A DNA stretch of 64,000 nt from Emiliania huxleyi CCMP1516 (Eukaryota > Haptophyta > Isochrysidales > Noelaerhabdaceae), in NCBI RefSeq assembly GCF_000372725.1, contig NW_005201249.1, positions 223,970 through 287,969 of the forward strand, written 5' to 3'. This document shows positions 33,020 through 45,156 of this stretch, piece after piece. Under the pieces are notes generated by a model. That model saw only the letters and a program-made list of their open reading frames with translations, was not told the origin of the DNA and did not search any database. Numbering within the stretch: the first letter of the stretch is position 1; the number at the start of each line of letters is the position of its first letter. A program made the position numbers and the translations under genes.

Positions 33020-34115
33020 CTCACCGCGATGTCGGGGCCGCGCTTGAGCAGCTCAAGAACGCAGGGAACGAGTGCTTCCGTCGCAAAGATTACCACGGCG
33101 CGCTGCGCAGGTAGAGCCGTACGACGAGGCGCTCGGCGGTCCTAACGGGCGCGGAGACGGCCTCAACATCGGCACATTGCTGCCGCTGCTCAACAACCGG
33201 GCGGCCTGCCATCTCGAGCTCGCTGATGCGATGAGCGGCTACGGCGAGGAGCGCGTCCACGCGTACAAACGAGCGTCGTACGACGCCGAAGACGCCGCGA
33301 AACTTTCCAGGATGATGGGCGGCAACGCAAAGGCGCTCTTCAGGCTCGGACGAGCCACGCTCGGGGTGCAGTCCCTACGCTCTCGGCTGGTCGACGCTGC
33401 GGAGGCGCGCGGCCAGACAGACGCTGCCGAGGCCCTGCGGCTGCGCAAAGTGGCCGCCAAGGAGGTCGATGTCAGCATCATGCATCTCAAGTCGGCCCTA
33501 CAGCTACAAGAGGGCAACCGGTCGATCAGCGACAAGCTCGACGAGGCAGAGCGCCTGCAGGCGGCGCTCGAGCGTCGCGGGGCTCCGCCGCCATCCAAAG
33601 CGCCGACGCCAGTCGTGCGACCGGAGAAGTTTGCGGCGTCTGTGGTCTTCACCCCAGGCGACTCGTGGATGTCCAACAAGGTGGCTCTGCCGCTTCCAGT
33701 GCCCAAGCGGGTGGGAGGGAACGCGATGCTGCCCATGTATCTGACCAAGCAGAAGAACGATCGACCGGGGCGAGCTGGCTATCTGGATCCTCTACTCGGA
33801 TCACCTCGGCGAGGGCGAACTCGACGCGCGCGGCGAGGAGGCCTACGGCGAGGACGCACAGTACAGCGTCGCCGCTGACCAACCCCACGGAGCCCTCTCG
33901 ACACCCGCCCAGGCTGACACGCACATCCAGTCACCGGATGAGTTCGTCATGAGCTTTGATTTTGCGCGTGGCGGCAACTCCCTCGGCGAGGGCATACCGG
34001 GAGCGCTGGTCGCAGCGGGTGTCATAGGACCGGCTTTGGGGAGGCATTCGTCGTTTACCGCGTCAAGTTCTGATCGCTGTTCAAGCGATGCCGATGGCGC
34101 GCGTGTAAATAAATA
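33020..34115 (+). pseudogene. TPR-domain protein, frame-disrupted
   Basis: A TPR-like start (LEQLKNAGNECFRRKDYHGAL) is followed by YDEALGGPNGRGDG, NIGTLLPLLNNRAACHLELA and AKLSRMMGGNAKALFRLGRA, the pattern of FKBP/STI-type TPR co-chaperones. It lacks a start ATG in frame, shifts frame near 33112 (a CGCAG remnant precedes GTAGAGCC) and again near 33765, after which an acidic C-terminus (ELAIWILYSDHLGEGELDA) continues. The last codons and the TAA lie in a TAAATAAATAAA run that is the tail of retroelement copy B. It lies only about 60 bp downstream of the CRAL-TRIO stop. Sequencing indels are an alternative to decay. Confidence 0.55.
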
Positions 34116-34470
34116 AATAAAACGGACACCTCTACTAGGAGATGGGTAAAAAGGAACAGGTCCCCGCCCTGCGGTCTTTGTGCAGGGTTCTTTGTGGGTG
34201 TGGTCGGCGACTAGCCGGGGTCGTCCTCCCGATGGGGGACTAGCACTAGCCGTCTTCCGCACATGGTCCCTCGGGTCCCTGCTGCTCCTAATCTCGTCGT
34301 ACATCCTCCTGCTGATCTCCGCAACATCCTGCTCCCTCCCTCGTCTCGCCCTGCGCGTCTGCTCCGCCTCCCCGTCGTCCGCCCTGCGTCGTCTGGTGAC
34401 GGGTCCTCCATAGTCGGTTGAGGTCGCCGCCCTCCTCGTGCCTCTTCCCAACGTTTCCTCGGCAGCCGAT
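34116..34470 (-). mobile_element. Retroelement 3'-end fragment, copy B
   Basis: The counterpart of 19690-20120, in the same orientation. On the minus strand it retains GEAEQTRRARRGREQDVAEI and EIRSSRDPRDHV and ends in TTTATTTATTTA at the 3' end of the TPR gene. Confidence 0.55.
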
Positions 34471-35383
34471 GCCGTCTGCTCCGACTCCGCCGTCCCCGGG
34501 TCTGCCCTGCCCTCGTCTGCGCTAGCTTCTGTTTCGTCATCACTGATATCCGTCCTCTGGCGCGCGTGTCGGGCCCGGGTTGTCCTTATTTTTTTCTCAA
34601 TAGTGCAGCGTTTTTCTCACACACCCTGAGTTGGCGTACACACATTATCATTAACTCCTCGAGATTAACTCAGAGGGCCACATCCTCCCTGTCGAGCGCG
34701 TGCGCATCGCCGGTAGGACCGGCTTGGCCTTGCGCTCGCTCTGATCGCAAAGATCGACACCGATGACACGCTCTGCCCATCAGGCCGGTCGCGCCTCGGA
34801 GGGTTCGCCCCGGGGGTCTGGGGCCAATGCCCCTGCTGCCCGAGCGCAAGGGGCCCCCGGAGGGCGCCCGAAACGGGCGGTATCCAAGCCCAAGGAGCTA
34901 TACCAGCCGGGTGAGGGACCCCTAGGGGCGCCCAGGACCTACGCTATTAGCATCACTATGTGAGGGCGTGGGCGACGTCGGACCACCTGGATCCTGGTCC
35001 CCCACCCCTACCTCTCGTACCTGCAACCTGGTCGATGGACGATGGTCGAGAAGGCTTATTTATAAAGCAGTGTCAGAGCTCAGACACTCAGACACAGTGG
35101 GGATAGCAGTCCGGGGAGCGCGAGAGCCGAGCGCGATGTAGCGCGCTGTGTGTGTACGTGTGCACAGAGAGTCATGGCCCGAGGCGTCGCCCGCCACGCT
35201 CGTTGTGGCGCGCGGGTGCTTGCCACGCCGCCGCGCTGTCCGGGCAGCCCCTATCTGGATGCCGCCAGAGAGAGGCGGCGGCGGCTCCTAGTGCGCGTCA
35301 TGCAGCGGGACCAACCCCCTTGCGACCCGCGACAGAGGGAGCGGATCGTGGGCTGGTGGCCCGCGAGCTGAGCGGCCGCATTC
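34471..35383. other. Intergenic with small repeats, no gene recognised
   Basis: CACACCCTGAGT..GGCGTACACA and GGGCCACATCCTCCCTGTCG (34618-34700) recur at 47988-48040. No ORF shows motifs. Confidence 0.45.
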
Positions 35384-36763
35384 CTAGGGCTCCCCCAGGC
35401 CAAACTGAATCTTGCGGATGGTGCCGCCGTAGTTCTCGTCGTCCGAGCCGATGAAGGTCGCCGGGTGCCTGGGGCGCGGAGGTATGTGTGTAGTGAATTG
35501 GTGAGAGGGGGCACGCAAAGTACAGAAGGGGCACGCACTTGGTCATGAAGGGGTTGGTTGAGATGTTCTGGGCGCGAGCAACTGTCTCGACCTTAAACCC
35601 TTCGTGGTGCGAGACCTTCCCCGGTTCGTTGTAGATCACAACGTTCCCGTCGGTCGTGTCGACGTTTCCGATTATTGACGTCGCACTCCTGTAAGGGCCG
35701 TTGTCGGCACTGACCATGGCGTTAGAAGCTTCGGAGCCGGCGTCGTACGACGTGACGAGGTAGATGTCGCCGGTCTCGGAATCGACGTCCAGGCCGACCA
35801 CAGGGCGGTTGGACCACGAAGCAAAGGTCGATAACTCGAACGACATGCTCCCCTTTTCCTTGTGAATGACAAGGTTGGGCTCGAGCTCCAGGTCGGCCCA
35901 GCGGATGGTGGTTTCGTTGCGGTCGGCCCACAGGAAGAGGTACCTGTCCTCCGACGACCCATAGCGGGCGACCGCGGTGCCCTCCACGTTGTGGGAGTAG
36001 GTGAAGCTTGAGAAGCTCGTGTGGTCCGAGATCGAGACGGCCGTTACGCCGTCGGGGGCGCCGTCGCTGTTATCGCTCAGGCTCACCTCTGCCAGGTAGA
36101 TGCGGTCGGCAGGGAAGTCCTTGTCGAGCGAGTTGGTGCTGCTGCATTTGTCATTGCGCGAGTTGGTGCTCTCGCACAGAAGAACCAGATGCGGCTTGCC
36201 AGGGATGCCGGCAACACTCTCCAGATCGTTGGGCCCCTTGTACGTGTGCGTCTTCTCTTTCTTTGTGCGGGTGCACGTACGGTCGGTTGGCCAATCCTTT
36301 TCGTCGTAGGCGATTTCCGCAACCTGGGTTGGCGCGCTGGGTGATAACGACGGAGCAGAAATTGGGGACGAGCTTGGGGGGGGGGGAGGGAGGTGCTGCG
36401 CTCGGTGATGAGGAGGGAGCGCGGCGCTGGGCGAGGTCGCGATCGGGTGGTGGCGGGGATGGCGGTGGCAACCTGGATTCCGATCGCGAGGTCGAAAGCA
36501 ATCTGCACCAGGCTCACCCGCGGCCACATAATATTTTCGTAGCCCTTCATGTCGTGCACCGTGATGAAAGAGCCGCCGCCGACGTAGGACATGCCGCTGA
36601 CGTCCTTGAGCCTTGGGTTCTGGACGGGCTTGAACTCGGTCTTGCCGCCTGGCGCGACGCTCGCAAACAGGGCCTCGCGCGACGGGAGAGCCGCCGCAGG
36701 CAGCACGAGCATCGTGAGTAGCACAAGCATGGACATAGATCTAGAGCCTGACACGCCGGGCAT
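35384..36763 (-). CDS. Secreted phytase-like esterase (beta-propeller-like)
   Basis: Exons 36763-36518, 36323-35539 and 35468-35384 join to exactly 372 codons, with GT-AG introns of 194 nt (phase 0) and 70 nt (phase 2). A signal peptide (SMLVLLTMLVLPAAALP) is followed by KDVSGMSYVGGGSFITVHD, GPNDLESVAGIPGKPHLVLL, RIYLAEVSLSD, RPVVGLDVDSETGDIYLVTS and a C-terminal GSDDENYGGTIRKIQFGLG. This fits the 'esterase-like activity of phytase' repeat fold, whose members hydrolyse phosphate esters outside the cell. No catalytic residues can be assigned by eye. The start could instead be the internal Met at 36736. The third exon has an acceptor CCCCAG. Confidence 0.65.
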
Positions 36764-37054
36764 CGGAAGGGGTGTGAGGGGGCTCAGGCTATAGATTTCT
36801 GAAAGGCTAGGTGGCATGTGATGGGGCGGGGTCTGAAGGGGAGGGGAAGGGGGAGACAAAGTCCGAACGCGAAAGTTGAGCGACAGCTACGGCGGCTGGC
36901 GAGGTCGAGGGCGGCGGCTACACGCGGGCGGCGACCGAGGGGGCGGCGGCGGCGAGGACGGCGGCGCGCGGCGGCGGCGGCGAGGGCAGCGGCGGCCAGG
37001 GCGACGGCGGTGCAAATGGAGTCGGCTCGGGTAGTGGAGGCAGGCACTGGCGAC

Positions 37055-37085
<31 letters not shown>

Positions 37086-38560
37086 TGACATGGGCGATGG
37101 TGGGGCGGCGAGGGTGCGCCGCGGCAAGGCGGCAAGGCGGCGAGGGTAGCGGTGGCGCGGAAGGTAGCGCGGAGGCGGCGGCGAGGCTGGCGGAGGGCTG
37201 GCGGTAGCGAGGGCGAGGGCGAGGGCGGCGGCGGCGGCGGCGAGGGCGGCGGCGAGGGTGGCGGCGGCGGGCCGGCGGCGGCGAGGGCGGCGGCGAGGGC
37301 GGCGGCGAGGGCGTGGCGAGGGCGGCCGAGGGCGGGCGGAGCGGCGAGGGCGGCGGTGACCGGTGGTGACGGCGGCGAGGAAGGCGCCATGGCGAGGGCG
37401 TGGGCTAAGGAGCGGGCGTCACGCAGGACGCAGGGAGTCGGGGCTGCCGAGAGCGGCTGGGCCGCACGACCTGCAGGCGAAGTCAGAAGGGGGGGGGGGG
37501 AGGTAGGCGCGTCGATTCGCGATGGGTTTGCGAGTGCGGTAAGTGGGAGCGGGCGATGGGAGTGAAGGTCGGGATGAGCCGCGCGCCGTTCAGCCGAGAC
37601 CATAAAGTGCAGGCGCCTCCAAGACGTCGGCCTCGTGGGTGCGGCGGCGGCGGGCATGATGATGCCGGAGATGATCAAGGCGGCGGCGATGATGGCGGCG
37701 GTGATGAAGACCATCGCGATGCTGGCGGCGATTGAGGGCGGCGATGGGGTGAAGATGGCAAGCCGGCGGAGGTGAAGTCGGCCTGACCCTCGCGCTCTGC
37801 GCAGAGGCGTCGTCGACAGAAGAGCGAAGCTCTCGTAGTGGGAAGATGAGCGCCGTCCCGGCTGCCGGGAAGGCCGAAGCATTGCGCGCGCCGCCGATGA
37901 CGCCGCCCCCGAATTTGCGCCGGGGATGTGTAACTCAGTGGCGGGGGCTGTGTGGCTTGCTTGGTTTGTGCGTCGGTGGGAGTGGCGTGTGGTCTACGAG
38001 TGGAGGGGGCGCAGGCGCCCACGAAGCAGCGTCGACGCACCTGTGAGTGGGATGGGAGCGGGGGTCGCTTCTCGCCGGCCAGCGGAGGGGCAGGAGGCGA
38101 GGGCGAGGGCGCAAAGCAGAGGATCGCCTTGGACACTCGTCGGCTTGATGTCAAAAGCAAAAGCTCGGCCCCACGAACTCAGGCGGGCTTGCAGCTGTGA
38201 ATGATAGCAAAATGAATGATAGCAAAAGCTCGGCCCTCCGAACTCACTAGTGGTGTGGGTGGGTGGGTGGGTGGGTGGGGGGGGTGACTTTAAATGTGCA
38301 GGCGAGGTTTTCGCCGCGAGGGGGGCTCTGTTCTTCGCCTTTCTATATCTATCTACACGGACGACCTCGTGGGGACCTGGGGCGGTCAGTCATGACCCAG
38401 AGTGATGTGTGTCATATTACATCGGTGTGCTCTGTGGAGTGTGGTGTGTGGTGCTGGTGGCTCGTGTGGTCCTGGTCGCGAGATCTAGAGCGAGAGGAGA
38501 GGCCAGGCGGAGGGAGGTGTGAAGCGGTCCACGCACCACGCAAGTGTTTTCGGAAGGTCA
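36764..38560. repeat. GC-rich low-complexity region
   Basis: Dense GGCGGCGAGG-type repeats at 36890-37400 produce long but low-complexity ORFs on both strands (Pro/Ala on minus, Gly/Arg on plus). A GGTGGGTGGGTG run lies near 38258-38280. CAAAAGCTCGGCCC occurs twice (38157 and 38222). No gene is convincing. Confidence 0.55.
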
Positions 38561-38792
38561 CTCCTTAGCCCTGGCGGCCGCCACGGCCGACAAGGACTCG
38601 CGCAAGCTGGCGACACACGCGCTTTGCGCCGGAACAATCACGCGTGCCCCCGCACAAGTACAGTGTGCGCGCGGCCGCTTGCGCCTGGCGGCAAGCGCCC
38701 GCCTCGGCCGCCCCCGTCACGGCGCGCAGCCGCCGCCCAGAGCGCCGCCCGCGCTCTCGCGCGCGCCGCGCCCCACGCCGCCCTCCACTTCC

Positions 38793-39635
38793 TCACGCCG
38801 TCGCGGTGTCCGGCGCCTCGAGCTCGAGCTGCGCGCGGAGCAGCTCCTCGCGCTCCCAGCTCTCGGCCAGCCGCGTGAGGGTGCGGAAGCACGCCTCGTA
38901 CGCCACGAAGGTGACCGCAGACGACGGCGCCACCTTGAACACAGCGCATGTCACCTCGGGCATCTCTCGGGTGATCTCGGGCGATCTCGTTCGATCTCGG
39001 GCGATCTCGGGCGGTCTCGTTCGATCTCGGGCGATCTCGGGCGATCTCTCGGGCGATCTCGGTCTCGGCCACTCTCGGGCTGTCGCCTTGAAGAGGCTCA
39101 GCCCGAAGCCCTTGTACAGCCCTCTCCGCACCCCCTCCTCGCGCGCGATCCGGAGCATTGCGGCCAGCGGGTTCGCCTCGGAGGGCCCGACCATCGCCCT
39201 CCGCCGCACGAGCTCGAAGGGGAACGTCAAGCTCGACGCCTAGCGCACGAGATCCTCCCCAAGTAGCGACGGCCATAGTCGGGAGCTCCCCGCCCGAGAA
39301 TGACGGCCCACGCCGCCATCCCGGCGAGCATGCCGAAGGTCGCCGCCGGCGAGAGCGTGCCGAGCAGCCGCCTCCGCTCGTCGTCGGGCGGCAGGCCCGC
39401 GTAGCAGCGCTGCATGATGTCGTACGCCCCAAAGCGGACGGCGAAGTAGGGCATCACCTGCGCAGCAGCACCCCTCCTCAGCGCCAGCACCACGACCATC
39501 ATGACAACTCTTCTCGCGGCGGAGTTGGCGTCGCCGAGATGAGCGAGGGCGTGAGGCCGCGGTAGAGCGCGGCGGCGCCCTCCGACTGCACCAGCTTGCG
39601 CGTGTACTCGACCAGCCGCACGCCCTCCGCCGCGC
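38793..39635 (-). CDS. Mitochondrial carrier family protein (5' incomplete)
   Basis: Exons 39635-39535, 39457-39308, 39239-39087 and 38933-38793 keep frame and give about 180 aa, the last two thirds of a six-helix carrier: EGAAALYRGLTPSLIS/VMPYFAVRFGAYD, LTFPFELVRRRAMVG (the P-x-E-x-x-R-R signature) and GLYKGFGLSLFK/VAPSSAVTFVAYEA. Three introns begin with GC (77, 68 and 153 nt). The last is a run of CCGAGATCG repeats read in sense. The first carrier repeat is missing upstream: only an acceptor (CTCCAG) and GGGAGG-rich sequence precede, and the divergent RsfS gene starts at 39894. Either a far 5' exon exists or the gene is truncated. The substrate cannot be inferred. Confidence 0.75.
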
Positions 39636-39893
39636 CTGGAGCGAGGGTCGAGGGAGGGAGGGTGGGGGGGAGGGAGAGAGAGAGGGCAGGGAGGGCAGGG
39701 AGGGCAGCGATGGCAGGGAGGGTAGGGAGGAGAGCAGCGGGAGAGGGGTGAGCCCACGGACAAGACCATGTGACATGTGTGGGGTCTTGTGAGGTGTCTA
39801 TGGACGCTCCCTCACAGGCTAGCGGCCTACTGCTCGCCGACTCACTCATCGGTGGTGAGTTCAGAAAGAAGAAACACATGAGGAAGGATTCCT

Positions 39894-40541
39894 ATGTTGC
39901 GTTTAGCGGCGCGACGCGCGCTCTCCTCCTCCGCCAGCCAGTCCGCCGCCGCGTTGCCGTCCGCCCTAACGCTCAACGTGCGGCAGCCGCCTACGCAGTC
40001 AGCGTCCGACGAACTTCTTGCGCGGCTCTCCGAGGCTGAGGGCGACGCCTCCGGCCAAAAGTATGCCGTCCGCACCCTCGCCGAGCTGCTGGTCGAGGGC
40101 CGCGGCGAGGAGGTGGCGGTGCTCGACCTGCGCGCCGTCCCCTCCAAGCCGTCCGTCGACTGGTTCCTCTTCGCCTCTGCACGGTGCGAGACTCTTCCGA
40201 GACACATCCCGTCCACGACCCGCTTCGCACACCCACAGCTGCCCACGGCGACCGACGACGCGTCCTCCGGCAGGTCGCGCTCGCACATGCGGACGCTCGC
40301 GCGCTCCGTCTCCCACTCCCTCAAGCAGAGCGGCGTGCTGATGTTTGGCGCACGAGCCGCTCACGGCAGGGCTGCTGCGAGGACGCGTCCAGGACATGTC
40401 TGGGGCATGTGGCCTGCAGGTGGTCCTCCGCTCATCGAGGGGGGCGAGTCGGACGAGTGGATGCTCGTCGATGGAGGCCGCGCCGTCGTCTCGGTGCTGA
40501 CGCGCGAGGCGCAGAGAGACTGGCCGAGACCCCGAGATTAA
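39894..40541 (+). CDS. rsfS: Ribosomal silencing factor RsfS/Iojap, organellar
   Basis: Exons 39894-40183, 40274-40332 and 40420-40541 give 156 aa. The N-terminus (MLRLAARRALSSSASQ) looks like a mitochondrial presequence. The Iojap core is clear: VLDLRAVPSKPSVDWFLFAS, RSRSHMRTLARSVSHSLK and IEGGESDEWMLVDGGRAVVS. RsfS proteins bind L14 of the large ribosomal subunit and block subunit joining; the mitochondrial counterpart is MALSU1. Intron 1 (90 nt, GT-AG) starts GTGCGAGACTCTTCCGAGAC. Intron 2 (87 nt) is GC-AG. Both are multiples of three, so the unspliced frame stays open and gives a misleading longer ORF. Confidence 0.85.
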   Translation: MLRLAARRALSSSASQSAAALPSALTLNVRQPPTQSASDELLARLSEAEGDASGQKYAVRTLAELLVEGRGEEVAVLDLRAVPSKPSVDWFLFASARCETLPRHIPSTTRFAHPQLPTATDDASSGRSRSHMRTLARSVSHSLKQSGVLMFGARAAHGRAAARTRPGHVWGMWPAGGPPLIEGGESDEWMLVDGGRAVVSVLTREAQRDWPRPRD

Positions 40542-40879
40542 AGAACTAATTAATCAAAGCGCAGAGACTGGCCGAGACCCCGAGAGCCTGAGCCCGGCAG
40601 CGCCTTGGCCGAGCGTGGCTAACGGGAGATCCGTCCCGGTGAGGAGGGCGGTGAGGAGGGAGACGCGCACCTGCCGCAGGCGCGTCGCTCGATCCAGCTC
40701 GAGGATCACTGGCTCGAGCTCGGTACTCTCTTTTAATCATTGATGAATGAATTACAGCACTGCTCACCCAGCCGAGATGTAGCCGCGAGAGAGAGAGAGA
40801 GAGGCTCCACCTATCTCCGCACTCACGCGGCATGGCCCGACAGCACCGGCCCGACGGCACATCCCAATAACACTCCCCA

Positions 40880-40990
40880 GCCTCGGCCGCACCTCGGCTG
40901 CACCTCGGCCGCACCTCGGCTGCACCTCGGCCGCACCTCGGCTGCACCTCGGCCTCGCCTCGGCCTCGCCTCGGCCTCGCCTCGCCTCGG
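40880..40990 (+). repeat. 11-bp minisatellite
   Basis: The units GCACCTCGGCY and GCCTCGGCCTC repeat about nine times, just upstream of a splice-acceptor-like CTCCGCCGCAG at 41015-41024. Probably intronic. Confidence 0.85.
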
Positions 40991-41043
40991 CCGTACCCTC
41001 GGGTTGTCTTTTCTCCGCCGCAGGCGCCACTGTCGCGCTACAG

Positions 41044-41751
41044 ATGCCGCCACCGCCGCGTGCGCCGCGCGCGCCGGACGCCGCCGCCGCCGCCGCCGCC
41101 GCCGGTGGCGAGGAGCTGTGGTGGGCGGAGGGGGGCGGCGCGGGGGAGCCGGGCGAGGGCGGGGCGTCGGACATCTACCGCGAGGCTGGCGCGGACGTGC
41201 CGGCCGAGTTTCGGCTCGAGACGTGGCGGGAGGGCGGCGAGGGCGAGGGCGAGGGCGGCGCTGTGATGGCGTCGGGGCGGGCGGGTCCGGTGGGAAAGGG
41301 GGAGGAGGGGGGAAGCGGAGAGGGGGAGGGGGGCGGCGAGGAGGAGGAGGAGGAGGAGGGGTACGAGGAGGGGTATCTGGAGGAGGGGTGCGCGAGAGTA
41401 GCCGAGACTGCACGCGAGATTGCACATGCGGCGCCCCGCGCCTCTCCGACTCGCGAGGGTGTCTCGCGGCGTCGCCCCAGGGCCGCACGCCTCGCGAGCA
41501 GGTACGTGGACTATGACGAGCTCGACTACTACGAGGGCTACGACGAGTACGGAGACTACTACGAGGGCTACGACGAGTACGGCGACGGAAGCGACGACGA
41601 CGATCCTCGAGGCCGGCGAGGCGGAGGCGGGGGCGGGGGCGGAGCGGCAGGCGGAGGCGGAGGCGTGGGAGGCGGAGGCGGCGGCGTGGGAGGCGGAGGC
41701 GGCGGCGTGGGTGGCTTGGCTGCCCCGCGGGAGCCTGGTGCGGAGAGGTGA
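41044..41751 (+). CDS. Low-complexity acidic/Gly-rich protein, hypothetical
   Basis: Glu/Gly-rich sequence, then a Tyr/Asp/Glu/Gly stretch (YYEGYDEYGDYYEGYDEYGD) and a Gly tail. A GTAGCC donor (about 41398) and a GAGCAG acceptor (about 41501) could remove 104 nt containing GAGACTG/GAGATTG repeats. No family recognised; coding status uncertain. Confidence 0.3.
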   Translation: MPPPPRAPRAPDAAAAAAAAGGEELWWAEGGGAGEPGEGGASDIYREAGADVPAEFRLETWREGGEGEGEGGAVMASGRAGPVGKGEEGGSGEGEGGGEEEEEEEGYEEGYLEEGCARVAETAREIAHAAPRASPTREGVSRRRPRAARLASRYVDYDELDYYEGYDEYGDYYEGYDEYGDGSDDDDPRGRRGGGGGGGGAAGGGGGVGGGGGGVGGGGGGVGGLAAPREPGAER

Positions 41752-41756
41752 CCGCG

Positions 41757-43068
<1,312 letters not shown>

Positions 43069-43168
43069 NNNNNNNNNNNNNNNNNNNNNNNNNNNNNNNN
43101 NNNNNNNNNNNNNNNNNNNNNNNNNNNNNNNNNNNNNNNNNNNNNNNNNNNNNNNNNNNNNNNNNNNN
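43069..43168. other. Assembly gap (100 N)
   Basis: Exactly 100 N. The coding sequence to the right opens immediately, so the 5' part of the C2-like gene is missing. Confidence 0.97.
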
Positions 43169-44805
43169 GTGTCCGGCGGTGCTGAACGCCGCCGACGGCC
43201 TGGCGATGATTCGCTCGATGGCCTCCATCTGCTCGCTGTGGGGGTCGGGTAAGAATCTCATGTACACCGCAGGCTCACACTACTTCTTCACGCGCAAGCA
43301 AGGCGCCTTCCACATCGAGCTGCTCAGCGCCACGTACGACGAGAGCGTCACAGGCGACACCTATGTCAAGTTGGAGGTGGCCGGAAAGTCGGTCGTACTC
43401 AAGTCCTCCACGAAAAAGGGCCCGACTCCGACCTTCGGCAACATATTTCAGTTCTCCTGGGAGGAGGGACCGGACGATGCCGAGAACCGGACGCTGCACA
43501 TCAAGTTCCTCCAGAAGCGGGGCCTCACCGGGCTCAGGGACCACGTCTTTGCCGAGACGCACCTCGCCTTCTCCAACACGCCGGAAGGCGGCGTCACGGC
43601 GATCAGCGTGGGCGCCCTCGACGACTCGGTTAATCTGTGCTCAGCGCGAGGGAGGGAGGGAGGGAGAGAGAGGGCAGAGCGAGCAGAGAGAGTCTCAGGG
43701 GAGAGAGAGGGAGAAAGTGGAGAGAGTGGAGAGGGAGGAGAGAGTGAGAGAGAGAGAGGAGAGCCTTTGAGCCTTGGCACCAGCCAGGCAGTTGAGTTGG
43801 CCCTGGCACCAGCCTTGGCAGTTGAATTGGCCTTGGCACCAGCCTTGGCGGGCGGGCACGCGGGACATGCACAGGCGCCAAGGGGCGCAGAACCGACCTA
43901 ACCCGTCGGAGGTGGGGGGAAGGGAGTCCCCCGGGTCCTGCGCGAGCGCGAGAGTAACCCCAGGAGGGCCAAGATGAGCGTTGCGCGCAGGGGTCGGCGT
44001 GGAGGGCGATGAACGCGCCGCGCGCGGGGCGCCGCCTCACCGGCCTTCGCCAACGCCTCAAAAGTGGCGCAGAGTGAGGCGGCGCCCTGAGCGAGTGCGT
44101 GAGCCCCGTGGCTCCAACGAACCGGGCCCTTCCTTTTTTGAGCAGGTGTGCCGCCGCGCGAGCGACGCTCCGAGATCGCCCGAGATAGCGCGGCGCGGCC
44201 CCGAGATCGCCCGAGATTGCGCGAGATCGACCGAGATCGCGCGGCGCGGCCCGAGGCGAGGACCGAGGTGGATGGGTTGGGAGCAGGTTGGGAGCGAGGG
44301 GGCGAAAGTGTTCAGTGCGGTACTCGAGTAGATGGTAAGCTCGGGGCGCGTGAGCCGGACTTGTGAGCCGGACGGCTTTCATTTCTCTCTGCGTTCTTGC
44401 ACATGGTCATGGAGTGCGAGATACTCGTTCTGTTGCCATCCCAAGCTGTCACTCCCCTTCCACGCTACGGAACTCGGAAGGTGCAGGTGTACACCTTGTA
44501 CCGACATGTCGGTAGGCGCGCAGCACGACGCCGCCGCCCACCACGCGGCCGACGGCGCCCTCCCCATCGCCCTCGCCGCGCTGTCGGGCGCGCGCGGCGC
44601 CTTCTACGCGACGGCGGGCCGGCGGGCGCGCTCGCTCGAGGAGGCGGCGCACGAGGTACGGGCGCCGTTCCCGCGCGGCGACCCTGCCGGGTGGGCGGAG
44701 GAGACAGTCGAGGCCTTTTGGGCGCGGTTGGGCGAGGCGACGCCCGGGCTAGCCGAGGCGTGGGCCGCGGGCAGCCGGCACGAGCAGGACAAGGGCGAGC
44801 TGTGA
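43169..44805 (+). CDS. C2-like domain protein (5' partial, 3' exon uncertain)
   Basis: From the gap, the frame encodes FFTRKQGAFHIELLSATYDE, VTGDTYVKLEVAGKSVVLKS, PTFGNIFQFSWEEGP and DHVFAETHLAF, the strand pattern of a C2 domain (membrane or calcium binding). A GTTAAT donor follows DDS at about 43627. Repeat F copy 2 (43625-44461) would then form the intron. A later open stretch with MSVGAQHDAAAHHAADGALP and AGWAEETVEAFWARLGEA, ending in TGA at 44805, is a candidate last exon or a separate small gene. Calcium-ligand Asp residues are sparse, so calcium binding is doubtful. Confidence 0.5.
43625..44461 (+). repeat. Dispersed repeat F, copy 2
   Basis: The counterpart of 28500-29402. Same block order: GAGA-rich run, TTGGCACCAGCC tandem, TTTTTTGAGCAG, CCGAGATCGCCCGAGAT runs, GGTAAGCTCG..GAGCCGGAC, CTGTCACTCCCC end. 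Confidence 0.85.
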
Positions 44806-44846
44806 TGCGAGAAGAGAAAGAGAAGAAATTGGGTTGCCTCCGGAAC

Positions 44847-44908
44847 GCACTTGGAGCACTTGGAGTGCAGTTGGCAACCTCACATCCAGGGCCGGGGAGC
44901 TAAGAACG
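44847..44908 (+). repeat. Dispersed repeat E, copy 3
   Basis: CGCACTTGGAGCACTTGGAG, CAACCTCACATCCAGGGCC and GGGGAGCTAAGA. It closely matches 18484-18562 (inverse) and 31633-31714. Confidence 0.85.
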
Positions 44909-45156
44909 CGGAACAAGTAAGTACAAGAGCAAACAACTGGGAAGTTCACAGACAGCTGAGCTTACCCAGAGAACTCCGTTCTCACCCAGAAAAAAAACGC
45001 GCGACGTAACGCGATCCGTCGCGAGCGTGCTTGATGTGTGAACGGACCAGTAGTTCTTGCTAGATCGTAGATGCTACACTTTCGGATCTTTGGGAGTTTT
45101 GTGGTCAAGGGGGAGGTAGAAAAAAAGAAAAAACGAGCGTCAAGGGTACAGGCCCG

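Noticed and set aside
36887-37882. 331-aa minus-strand Pro-rich ORF as a wall protein
   Set aside because: No signal peptide or Cys domains. The frame is kept open only by GGC/GAG simple repeats, which keep several frames open.
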